Below the pieces are notes generated by a model, which had not been told where the DNA came from, ran no database searches, and was given only the letters and a program-made list of their open reading frames with translations. From NCBI GenBank assembly GCA_964574935.1, contig CAZNOZ010000005.1, positions 24,104-88,103 of the forward strand: a stretch of DNA of 64,000 nt, given 5' to 3'. The stretch's first letter is position 1. Each line of letters starts with the position of its first letter. This stretch comes from JBBECE01 sp964574935 (GTDB lineage: Bacteria > Pseudomonadota > Alphaproteobacteria > Rhizobiales > Devosiaceae). Shown here one piece after another: positions 23,362-30,808 of this stretch. A program made the position numbers and the translations under genes.

Positions 23362-24581
23362 CGGCGATCCGGGGCGTCGGAAGCGCGCGCCTCGAGCGCC
23401 CGAATGACGCCGCGCAACTCGGCGAGGCCCTTGAGCCGACCGACGATCGGGTAGCCCGGCGGGGAGTCGCGATCGAGGTCGTCGACGATGTTCTGGCCGT
23501 GGTCGGGGCGCATCGGCAGTTCGCTGTCGAGGCGTCCCTCGGCGCGGCGGCGGCGCTCCTCTTCAAGCAGGACCTCGATGACCGCCACCATGTCGACGGC
23601 GCCCTCCAGATGCTGGTCCTCGAAAAACGAACAGGGCACGCTGTCGGTGTCCCGGGTGATGTTTCGCAGATGAACGAAATGGATCCTCGGTGCAAACCTG
23701 CGGGCCATGGCGACAATGTCATTGTCGGGACGGGCGGCAAGCGAACCGGTGCAGAACGTGATCCCCGAATGCATGCTGTCGGCGGCCGCGAGCAGAAGGG
23801 CGAGATCGTCTTCGGTGCTGACCACGCGCGGCAGCCCGATGAGGGGGAACGGCGGATCGTCGGGATGGCAGCACAGCCTGATGCCGAGCCGTTCGGCGGT
23901 CGGCAACACCTCGTTGAGAAAATCGGCGAAATTCGCGCGAAGGCCGTCCGCATCGATCCCGTCATAGGCGGCCAGCAGGGTCCTGACCTCTTCGATCGTC
24001 AGATGTTCGTTGGCCCCGGGCAGCCCCGCAACGACGTTGCCCATCAGGGCAACCTTGGCCGCGTCGTCCATCGACGAATGGCGCTCGGCGGCGGCGGCAG
24101 ACACCTCCTCGGGGAAATCGTCCGAAGCGCCCGGGCGCGCCAACAGATGGATGTCGAAGACCGCGAAATCGACGAGGTCGAACCGCATGGCGGTGCCGCC
24201 GTTCGGCAGCCGCCAGGTGAGTTGGGTGCGGGTCCAGTCCAGGACCGGCATGAAATTGTAGCACACGGTGTCGACGCCAACGGCGGCGAGGTTCTCCAGG
24301 GACTGGCGATAGGCGGCGCAGTGCGATGCAAAGGCGCCGGTTTTCTGCTTGATGTCCTCGGACACCGGCAGGGACTCGACCACCGTCCAGTCGAGGCGGG
24401 AACGGGACCCGTCGGGCATTGTCCCGATGTATCGGTTTCGCTCTTCGATCTCGACCGCGGGCCACACTTCGCCGGTGGGGATGTGGTGCAAGGCGGAGAC
24501 GATACCGCTGGCACCGGCCTGGCGGATGTCGGCAATCGTCGCGACGTCGTGGGGGCCGAACCATCGCCAGGTCTGCTTCAC
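23358..24581 (-). CDS. uxuA: mannonate dehydratase (UxuA)
   Basis: Dehydrates D-mannonate to 2-keto-3-deoxygluconate in hexuronate catabolism. GTG 24581, with GGAG eight bases upstream, gives 407 residues starting VKQTWRWFGPHDVATIADI, matching the usual UxuA N-terminus. Other blocks are QAGASGIVSALHHIPTGEVW, YNFMPVLDWTRT, LCCHPDDPP (metal-binding His/Asp) and MRPDHGQNI near the end. The other uronate genes (uxuB, kdgK, uxaC) are not in the window, so its substrate may come from elsewhere or it acts on another sugar acid. The divergent GntR gene is the obvious regulator. Confidence 0.93.
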   Translation of the reverse strand: MKQTWRWFGPHDVATIADIRQAGASGIVSALHHIPTGEVWPAVEIEERNRYIGTMPDGSRSRLDWTVVESLPVSEDIKQKTGAFASHCAAYRQSLENLAAVGVDTVCYNFMPVLDWTRTQLTWRLPNGGTAMRFDLVDFAVFDIHLLARPGASDDFPEEVSAAAAERHSSMDDAAKVALMGNVVAGLPGANEHLTIEEVRTLLAAYDGIDADGLRANFADFLNEVLPTAERLGIRLCCHPDDPPFPLIGLPRVVSTEDDLALLLAAADSMHSGITFCTGSLAARPDNDIVAMARRFAPRIHFVHLRNITRDTDSVPCSFFEDQHLEGAVDMVAVIEVLLEEERRRRAEGRLDSELPMRPDHGQNIVDDLDRDSPPGYPIVGRLKGLAELRGVIRALEARASDAPDRR

Positions 24582-24862
24582 GATTTGCGCTCCGTGCTCG
24601 GTCCGGGTCGTTCCGGCCGGGCTGGCCGACAGCCACACGCGGCAGAAACGAGACTCGTCGGGGAAAGACTACAGCGCGGCCGCAAGAGCAAGTGGGACTC
24701 GCACGAACGGCGCACGCTTGTGCTTGATGCAACACATTTGCCGGGCCATTTATTTGCGTGGTCTTCATTCGAGGGCGTATTGTCGGATCCTGCTTGATCT
24801 CGATGCCGGGCGAATGAGCGGACGGCTTTTCGCCTTCCTTTGAAGCATTGGAGCATGTCACC

Positions 24863-25585
24863 TTGGACGAGAAAGTCGGCTTTCTGGGCGGTTCCGACCG
24901 CGTTGTGCTGCGCAGCAACGAGGGCGCCGCCCCTTCCATCGCCGGCAGGGCGTTCGAGGCGCTGAAGCGTGCGATCGTCGAATTGCGGCTCAGGCCGGGC
25001 GATTCGATTTCCGAGGCCGAGGTGGCCCGGGAACTGGGGATTTCGCGGCAACCGGTTCGCGAGGCCTTCATCAAGCTGGCCGAGGTGGGGCTGATCGAAA
25101 TTCGGCCCAAGCGCGGCACATTCGTGCGGCTTATCTCGCGGCGGGAGGTCGAAAACGCCCGCTTCATCCGCGAAGCGATCGAGGTGGCGGTGGTCCGAAA
25201 GGCCGCCCGCGACGCGCCCGACGAAACACTCGCCGAGCTGGGCGGGCTCATCGAGTTGCAGGTCGAGAGCGCTACGGCCGGCGACCTGGCCGGTTTCCAC
25301 CAGTTGGACGAGCGGTTTCATCGCACCATCGCCGAGGCCGCCGATTGCGAGCACGCCTGGAGGATCACGGAGGATCTCAAGGTGCAGTTCGACCGGGTGC
25401 GATTCCTGAGCTTGCCCCACGCAACGCCGCTCAGCACGCTGGTTGAACAGCATCGCCGAATTGCCCAGGCGATCGCGAACCGCGATGCGGATGCCGCCGA
25501 GCAGGCGATGCGTCGGCACCTGTCCGAGGTGTTGACCTCGCTGCCGAAAATCGCGGCTGAGCAACCGGCTCTGTTCGTCGACTGA
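24863..25585 (+). CDS. GntR-family (FCD domain) transcriptional regulator
   Basis: 240-residue regulator with an N-terminal winged helix (FEALKRAIVELRLRPGDSISEAEVARELGISRQPVREA in pieces from about 30 to 68) and a C-terminal FCD effector domain with metal-binding-type histidines (DERFHRTIAEA; EQHRRIAQAI; MRRHLSEV). The start is most likely TTG 24863, which has GGAG nine bases upstream; TTG 24848 is the alternative. There is no ATG in a suitable position. It is divergent from uxuA with 281 bases between, so a role as UxuR-like hexuronate or mannonate repressor is reasonable. I found no clear operator palindrome in the intergenic stretch. Confidence 0.85.
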   Translation: MDEKVGFLGGSDRVVLRSNEGAAPSIAGRAFEALKRAIVELRLRPGDSISEAEVARELGISRQPVREAFIKLAEVGLIEIRPKRGTFVRLISRREVENARFIREAIEVAVVRKAARDAPDETLAELGGLIELQVESATAGDLAGFHQLDERFHRTIAEAADCEHAWRITEDLKVQFDRVRFLSLPHATPLSTLVEQHRRIAQAIANRDADAAEQAMRRHLSEVLTSLPKIAAEQPALFVD

Positions 25586-25591
25586 CGGCGT

Positions 25592-26791
25592 TCAACGAGC
25601 CGGCGCGGGCGCCTTGGCACGCCTGAGCGGGACCATCGCAACGATACCGGCCACGGGACCGAGGGCCAGGGCCGCCAGCAGAACCGGCCAGCCGAACGCG
25701 GCGACGATCAGCGGCACGAACTGCACCGTCGCGATGGTGAGGGCGAAACCCAGGGCCGTTTGCAGGGTCAGCAACGATCCGGCCAGTTCGGGCGGCGCGA
25801 AATCCGCGACCAGGGCGGAGAACTGGGCGGAATCGGGCACGACCGTCATGCCCCAGACGAGCATGACGGCAAATGTGAGCCAGACCGGCCCCCCGAAGCT
25901 CAAGGCCGCAAGCACCGCCGTCAGGCCGCTGGCGGCGAGGGCCATCATCGCCACCTCGGACTTGCCGATGCGGTCGGCCCACAGCCCGGCCGCGATGCAC
26001 AGCGGCGCGCCCAGGGCAATGCCGAGGAAGGCCGTGAGCTTGCCGAGCGCCTCGGCATCGTGGGCGGAGAGGCTGGCGGCATAGGACGCGGCAGCGGCCG
26101 CTCCCATCCAGGCCCAGACCGCGTAGAGTTCCCACATGTGACCGAAATAGCCCAGATAGGCGCGGCGGATGCGCCGGTCGGTCCAGGCCAGGCGGATGGC
26201 ACCGATGCGGAAAGACGGGCTGACCGCGTGTTCGGGCCCCAGCGCGACACGAAGGACCAGCAGTCCGCCGAGGCCGGCAAGCAGCGATACGGCGGCGATC
26301 GGCAGACGCCAATCGCCGGCACCGAAATACGCAACCAGATACGGCATCGACTTGCCGAAGGTCAGCGCGCCGACGAGCGTGCCGACCAACAACCCCCGGT
26401 CGGAAACGCCCCAGCCGACGGCGATCTTCATGCCCACCGGATAGACGCCGGCGAGCAAGGCGCCGGTGAGAAACCGCATCGCGACCGCCAGCTCGCCCCC
26501 GACCGGCAGTACCAGCAGCAGGCCGTTGGCGGCGGCGGCGGCCAGCGCGCAGGCGGCGAACAGGCGCCTGGGATCGAGACGATCGGCGAGCCCGGTGAGC
26601 GCGATCGCGATCGCCCCGACGACGAAGCCGGCCTGAACGCTCGAGGACAGCAACGCCTGGCGGGCAAGGTCCAGCGACGCTTCGCGGGTCATCTCGGGCA
26701 GCACGGCGGCGGTCATGAACCACAGGCTCATGCCGGCCGCTTCGGCGACAACCAGCAGCAAAATGGAATATCGCTTCGCGGTGAGGTGCAT
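25592..26791 (-). CDS. MFS transporter
   Basis: 399-residue major facilitator with about 12 membrane helices. ATG 26791 (MHLTAKRYSILLLVVAEAAG) was chosen; the frame is open for 126 bases further but that stretch is not membrane-like. The first helix is followed by MSLWFMTAAVLPEM. A cytoplasmic loop motif ADRLDPRRLF sits between helices 2 and 3, as in the MFS A-motif, and ADRIGKSEV in the matching place of the second half. The substrate is unknown. It is convergent with the GntR regulator (6-base gap) and divergent from the bactofilin-like gene. Confidence 0.85.
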   Translation of the reverse strand: MHLTAKRYSILLLVVAEAAGMSLWFMTAAVLPEMTREASLDLARQALLSSSVQAGFVVGAIAIALTGLADRLDPRRLFAACALAAAAANGLLLVLPVGGELAVAMRFLTGALLAGVYPVGMKIAVGWGVSDRGLLVGTLVGALTFGKSMPYLVAYFGAGDWRLPIAAVSLLAGLGGLLVLRVALGPEHAVSPSFRIGAIRLAWTDRRIRRAYLGYFGHMWELYAVWAWMGAAAAASYAASLSAHDAEALGKLTAFLGIALGAPLCIAAGLWADRIGKSEVAMMALAASGLTAVLAALSFGGPVWLTFAVMLVWGMTVVPDSAQFSALVADFAPPELAGSLLTLQTALGFALTIATVQFVPLIVAAFGWPVLLAALALGPVAGIVAMVPLRRAKAPAPAR

Positions 26792-26990
26792 TAGGTTGGC
26801 GCCACGGACCGACACGCAGGGAGCGATACCAACGCTACCACAGGGCGCACCCGCCGCAATCGGGCGGTTGAGGAGTACCGAGGCCGAAAGCGGGTCGCGG
26901 CGGATTGCCCGGCGCATTTGACACCGATCAACACGCGCCGTCGCGCAGTCGGATTGAATTCACGCACATCCAACCCGAAGGAGTGGGAAG

Positions 26991-28148
26991 ATGAAGAGAT
27001 TTGTTGCGGCCCTGCTGGTCGTGTCGTTCGGCACGGCGGCGGCGGCGCAGGCACCGGATACCGAGTTCTTCAGTTTCGGCGGCGACGAATATGCCGGCGG
27101 ACAAAATGCCGAAATCACAAAACCCGCCGAAAACGACGCGTTCGCGGCCGGGTTCAACGTCGGCGTGTCGTCGCCGGTGAGCGGCGATGCACATCTGGCC
27201 GGATTCAACGTCTCTGTCGACGCGGCGGTTGCCGGTGACGTTTACGGGGCCGGTTTCGGCGTGACGATTTCGGCGCCGGTCGGAGACGATCTGACGGCCG
27301 CCGGCAACACCATCACCGTCGCCTCGGGCGGGCGCGTCAGCGGCAATGCGCGGCTGGCCGGCCAGACGGTGACGCTCAACGCGCCGGTCGCCGGTTCGGT
27401 GCTGATCGCGGCGCAGGTCGCCACGGTTACCTCGTCGATTTCCGGCGACCTGCAGTTCACTGGCGAGACGCTCACCTTCGCCGGCGGCGCCAAGGTCAAC
27501 GGCAAGGTGACGATCCGGGCGCCGAACGAGATCGACGTGCCGGCCACGGTGGCCAGCGCCGATCGGGTGAGCTTCGAGCGGCTGGAGTATGCCCAGCGGG
27601 TCACCGGTCCGGCGCAGGTGGCGCTTGAGACCGTGCAGACCATGTCGCCGTGGATGCTGATCGTGCCGGCCATCATCTGGAACGTGGTGCTGCTGGTAAT
27701 CGGGCTGATCATCTTCGCGATCTTCCCGAAGCGCAGCATGAGCCTCTATCAGCGGTCGGTGGCGAAGCCCTGGTACACGCTGTGGGTGGGGCTGTTGTCG
27801 CTGTCGGTGCTGTTTGGCGCCATCCCGGTGCTCGGTATGACCCTGATCGGAATCCCCCTGATTCCAGTCGAGATCATCGTGTTCGTGCTTGCCTGGATCG
27901 TGGCGCAGGTGACGGGTGCGTATGTGCTCGGCGGGCGGATTCTGGCGGCCTTCAAAATGCAGGCAGCCCCGATCATGGTTCAGTTGGTGGGCCTGTTCAT
28001 CGGTCTGGTGATCGTGTGGGTGCTTTCCTTCGTGCCGTTCCTGAACTGGCTTGTGTGGCTGGCCGTTCTGGTGCTCGGGCTGGGCGGGTTGACCCGCACC
28101 TTCGTCGAGGCCGGCGGCGGCGAGCCGATGGAAGTGGCGGCCGCTTAG
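26991..28148 (+). CDS. secreted/membrane bactofilin-like repeat protein with C-terminal membrane domain
   Basis: 385 residues. A signal peptide (MKRFVAALLVVSFGTAAAAQA) is followed by residues 45-190 of short repeats that read as a right-handed beta-helix (SPVSGDAHLAGFNVS, AAVAGDVYGAGFGVT, APVGDDLTAAGNTIT, SGGRVSGNARLAGQ), like a bactofilin polymerisation domain. Residues 215-375 form four membrane helices. The mixture of an exported helix domain and a membrane anchor matches polymer-forming proteins of the DUF8173 type, as far as I recall. ATG is preceded by AAGGAGTGGGAAG. It is probably an envelope structural protein. A G/C hairpin follows at 28172-28195. Confidence 0.75.
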   Translation: MKRFVAALLVVSFGTAAAAQAPDTEFFSFGGDEYAGGQNAEITKPAENDAFAAGFNVGVSSPVSGDAHLAGFNVSVDAAVAGDVYGAGFGVTISAPVGDDLTAAGNTITVASGGRVSGNARLAGQTVTLNAPVAGSVLIAAQVATVTSSISGDLQFTGETLTFAGGAKVNGKVTIRAPNEIDVPATVASADRVSFERLEYAQRVTGPAQVALETVQTMSPWMLIVPAIIWNVVLLVIGLIIFAIFPKRSMSLYQRSVAKPWYTLWVGLLSLSVLFGAIPVLGMTLIGIPLIPVEIIVFVLAWIVAQVTGAYVLGGRILAAFKMQAAPIMVQLVGLFIGLVIVWVLSFVPFLNWLVWLAVLVLGLGGLTRTFVEAGGGEPMEVAAA

Positions 28149-28171
28149 GACCGCGCCTACAAAGAGCTACG

Positions 28172-28195
28172 GGCCGCGCGCCTCGGCGCGCGGCC
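28172..28195. terminator. bidirectional G/C hairpin between convergent genes
   Basis: GGCCGCGCG (28172-28180) pairs with CGCGCGGCC (28187-28195) around a short loop, lying between the convergent stops at 28148 and 28228. There is no T-tract on the plus strand, so termination may be weak or Rho-assisted. Confidence 0.45.
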
Positions 28196-28227
28196 AGTCC
28201 CGTTGAACTTTCGATAGGACGGGCCGT

Positions 28228-29442
28228 TCAGGCGGCCAGCTCGGTGTCGAATCCGGCGATCCGAATCCGCGTCTTCAGCGCCGCCTTGCACAGGGCGTGC
28301 AGGAAGCAGGTCTGCTCGGACATATCGAGGGACATGCGGGCGAAATCGTCGTCTTCGGCACTGACCAGATACAGATGGGTTTCGATCGGATCGGCGTCAC
28401 CGGGCCGCCCCGTCCCGCCGCTGGCGCCGCCCAGGGTGAAATGGGCGTCCTGGACGATCCGGTAGTCCTTGACCTGCTTGTGCACGATGCGGGCGTAGCG
28501 CCCGAGCTGGGTCATGAAGCAAAAGCCGATGCCGGCCGCGACAAGGCTCAGCGCGTCGGGCGCCCTGCCCTTGCCGCCATTTTCCGGCCCTTCTTCCGAC
28601 AGGAACCGGAAGACCGAACCATGGGGGTTGTACATGTGCTGGATGATTTCCTTCATCCCGTCGGGACGCAGGGTGCAGAACACCCGCAAATGCAATAGCC
28701 GATCCTGACGATCGGTGAGCGAGCCGCCGGCAAAGGTTCGGGTTTCCTCGTTCTTCGGGGTCATGCGGCCCATGCGGGTGATGACGGGCGCCCAGTCTCC
28801 CTGTCCGATTCCGACCAAATCGAAACTGCCCGCCGGGTCCGGCAAGGCCGGCGCGCCGAGCGGCAGGGCTCGCCCGGTCTCGATCTCGACGCCATTGTGC
28901 GAAAGCGTGAAGACCGAGTGTTTGTACTGGCGCGTCAAGCCGCCAAGGGGGGATGCGACCACGGCGTCGGCGACCAGGGCCCGCAAGGTATCGGCGTTGG
29001 CATCGGCGTCGATCTGGGCCTCGAGTTCGATGTCGCGGGCCCCGCCGGTCATGGTGCCCTGAGAGGCCGAGCCGCGCATGGTGTAGTAGTTGTCCTGGAT
29101 GAGCCGAACCTTGCCGATGTCGATGGAGCGCTCGGCGGCGAGCGCCAGCAGCTCGTTCATGATGGCCGAGACCATGCCCGAGGAGACGAAGGAAAGCGGG
29201 CACGGGCCCTCGTCATGGCCGTCGAGATAGGCGCCCTCGTCGGACGCCAGGCGCCAGGCGGCGCCGGTACGCGCGGAGACGACAAGGGCCTCTTTCTGCA
29301 TGCCGCTGAGATCGCGGGCGGCGAGCCGAATGCACTCGCCGAGCCGGATCTCCGGCGGCGCCAGCCCGACCCGGTCGGGATTGCCGAGCTTGAAGAAGAG
29401 GGGCTTGCCGGATTGCTTGAGGATGTTCTCGCCGGTGGGCAT
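28228..29442 (-). CDS. tandem OsmC-domain protein
   Basis: 404 residues containing what appear to be two OsmC-like domains in series. The first (about 25-190) has CPLSFVSSGMVSAIMNEL with one cysteine. The second (about 230-400) has APDALSLVAAGIGFCFMTQLGRYA and a second cysteine block CFLHALCKAALK. OsmC/Ohr proteins reduce organic peroxides with a Cys pair, one Cys in each of these two positions. Single-domain OsmC proteins are about 140 residues, so this is a duplication or fusion. ATG 29442 was used. It lies downstream of the gckA stop on the same strand with a 79-base gap, so co-transcription is possible. Function is inferred from the family only. Confidence 0.75.
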   Translation of the reverse strand: MPTGENILKQSGKPLFFKLGNPDRVGLAPPEIRLGECIRLAARDLSGMQKEALVVSARTGAAWRLASDEGAYLDGHDEGPCPLSFVSSGMVSAIMNELLALAAERSIDIGKVRLIQDNYYTMRGSASQGTMTGGARDIELEAQIDADANADTLRALVADAVVASPLGGLTRQYKHSVFTLSHNGVEIETGRALPLGAPALPDPAGSFDLVGIGQGDWAPVITRMGRMTPKNEETRTFAGGSLTDRQDRLLHLRVFCTLRPDGMKEIIQHMYNPHGSVFRFLSEEGPENGGKGRAPDALSLVAAGIGFCFMTQLGRYARIVHKQVKDYRIVQDAHFTLGGASGGTGRPGDADPIETHLYLVSAEDDDFARMSLDMSEQTCFLHALCKAALKTRIRIAGFDTELAA

Positions 29443-29521
29443 CTCGGCTCTCCGATGCGGTGCGCGGGCGATTTTTGCCGCTATCGACGGCTTTCAGTCA
29501 ATCGTGCGGGCGCGCGCGGCC

Positions 29522-30808
29522 TCAAAGCAGCAGCACCGCCCGGAAGTCGTTGACGTTGGTGTGGGTGGGCCCGGTCACCATCAGCCCGCCAACGGCATCG
29601 AAGAAGTCGTAGCTGAGATTCTGGCGGAGCAGGGCCGCCGGGTCGACCCCTTCCTCGGCGGCACTCGCAAACAGCGCCGGCGTGACGATGGCGCCGGCAT
29701 TGTCTTCGGTCCCGTCGATGCCGTCGGTATCGGCGAAGAGGCCGAAAACGCCCTCCCGGCCGGCGGTCGCGATCAGGAACGCCAACGCGCATTCGGCGCT
29801 CGGTCCGCCCCTGCCGGCGGGGTTGTTCACCGTCACGGTCAGCTCGCCACCGGAAAGCAGGAGCACCGGCTGGGCGTGCGCGTTGACGGCAAGCTCATCG
29901 ACGCGTGCCGCGAGACCCGTGCCGTAGCCGGCGGCATCGCCCTCGATACCGTCGCCGAGCTCGATCACCTGCGCGCCGGCAGCGCGAGCGGCTTCGGCGG
30001 CCGCGGCAAGCGAGGCCGCCGGGGACGCGATCAGCCGGTACTCGGCGGCCAGATCCGCGCAGTCGGCGGGCTTGGGGCTCTCGAAAGCCGGGTCGTTCAG
30101 GATGCGGCGGACGGCGGCAGGCGCGTTGATCGCGTATTTCTCGAGGACGTGACGGGCTTCGGCCTGGGTCGTCAGGTCCGGAACCGTCGGGCCGGAGGCG
30201 ATGGTCGCCGGGTCGTCGCCGACGACGTCCGAGATCGCCAGGGTCACGACCTTCGCCGGCGCCGCCGCCATCAGCAGGCGCCCGCCCTTGACCGCGGACA
30301 GGTGCTTGCGCACGCAGTTGATCTCGGAAATCGAGGCGCCCGAACGCACAAGCGCCCTGGTGATCACCTGCTTGGTGGCAAACGGCAGCCCCTCAAGCGG
30401 CGCCGACATGAGCGCCGAGCCTCCCCCGGACAACAACACGATCACCAGATCGTCGGGTCCCGCCGCGCCGACGGCCCGCAGAATCTGCCCGGCCGCCGCA
30501 AGCCCCTTTTCGTCGGGGACCGGATGGGCGGCCTCAAGAACCTTGATCGACGAGGTGGGCACCGCATGGCCGTAGCGGGTGACCACCACCCCCTCCAGGG
30601 GACCGGCCCAACGCTCCTCGAGCGCCGCGGCCATCGCCGCCGCGGACTTGCCCGCCCCCACAACGATGGTCCGACCCGCGGGCGGATCGGGCAGGAAGCG
30701 GTCGATCACGCTGGCCGGCCGGGCGCGATCGACGGCTGTGTCGTAGAGCGCGCGCAGGAAAGCGATGGGATTGCGGCGGGGGTCGGCAGGTGGATCGGCT
30801 GCGCTCAC
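29522..30808 (-). CDS. gckA: glycerate 2-kinase / hydroxypyruvate reductase family (GckA/TtuD)
   Basis: 428-residue MOFRL-family protein; the family's main activity is ATP-dependent phosphorylation of D-glycerate to 2-phosphoglycerate. GTG 30808 overlaps the gcvP stop as GTGA, which decides the start. Motifs: VVGAGKSAAAMA near residue 50, VLLSGGGSALM near 120, AISDVVGDDPATIASGPTVPD near 203-223 in pieces, VLLLSGGELTVTV near 312 and GLFADTDGIDGTEDNAGA near 357. Coupling to the glycine cleavage genes suggests that glycine/serine carbon is drawn off through hydroxypyruvate and glycerate. Older annotations call this family TtuD; the kinase is the safer call. Confidence 0.88.
   Translation of the reverse strand: MSAADPPADPRRNPIAFLRALYDTAVDRARPASVIDRFLPDPPAGRTIVVGAGKSAAAMAAALEERWAGPLEGVVVTRYGHAVPTSSIKVLEAAHPVPDEKGLAAAGQILRAVGAAGPDDLVIVLLSGGGSALMSAPLEGLPFATKQVITRALVRSGASISEINCVRKHLSAVKGGRLLMAAAPAKVVTLAISDVVGDDPATIASGPTVPDLTTQAEARHVLEKYAINAPAAVRRILNDPAFESPKPADCADLAAEYRLIASPAASLAAAAEAARAAGAQVIELGDGIEGDAAGYGTGLAARVDELAVNAHAQPVLLLSGGELTVTVNNPAGRGGPSAECALAFLIATAGREGVFGLFADTDGIDGTEDNAGAIVTPALFASAAEEGVDPAALLRQNLSYDFFDAVGGLMVTGPTHTNVNDFRAVLLL

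Noticed and set aside
24582..24862. GntR operator between uxuA and its divergent regulator
   Set aside because: I looked for TnGTnnnACnA- and UxuR-like palindromes and found only weak partial matches.
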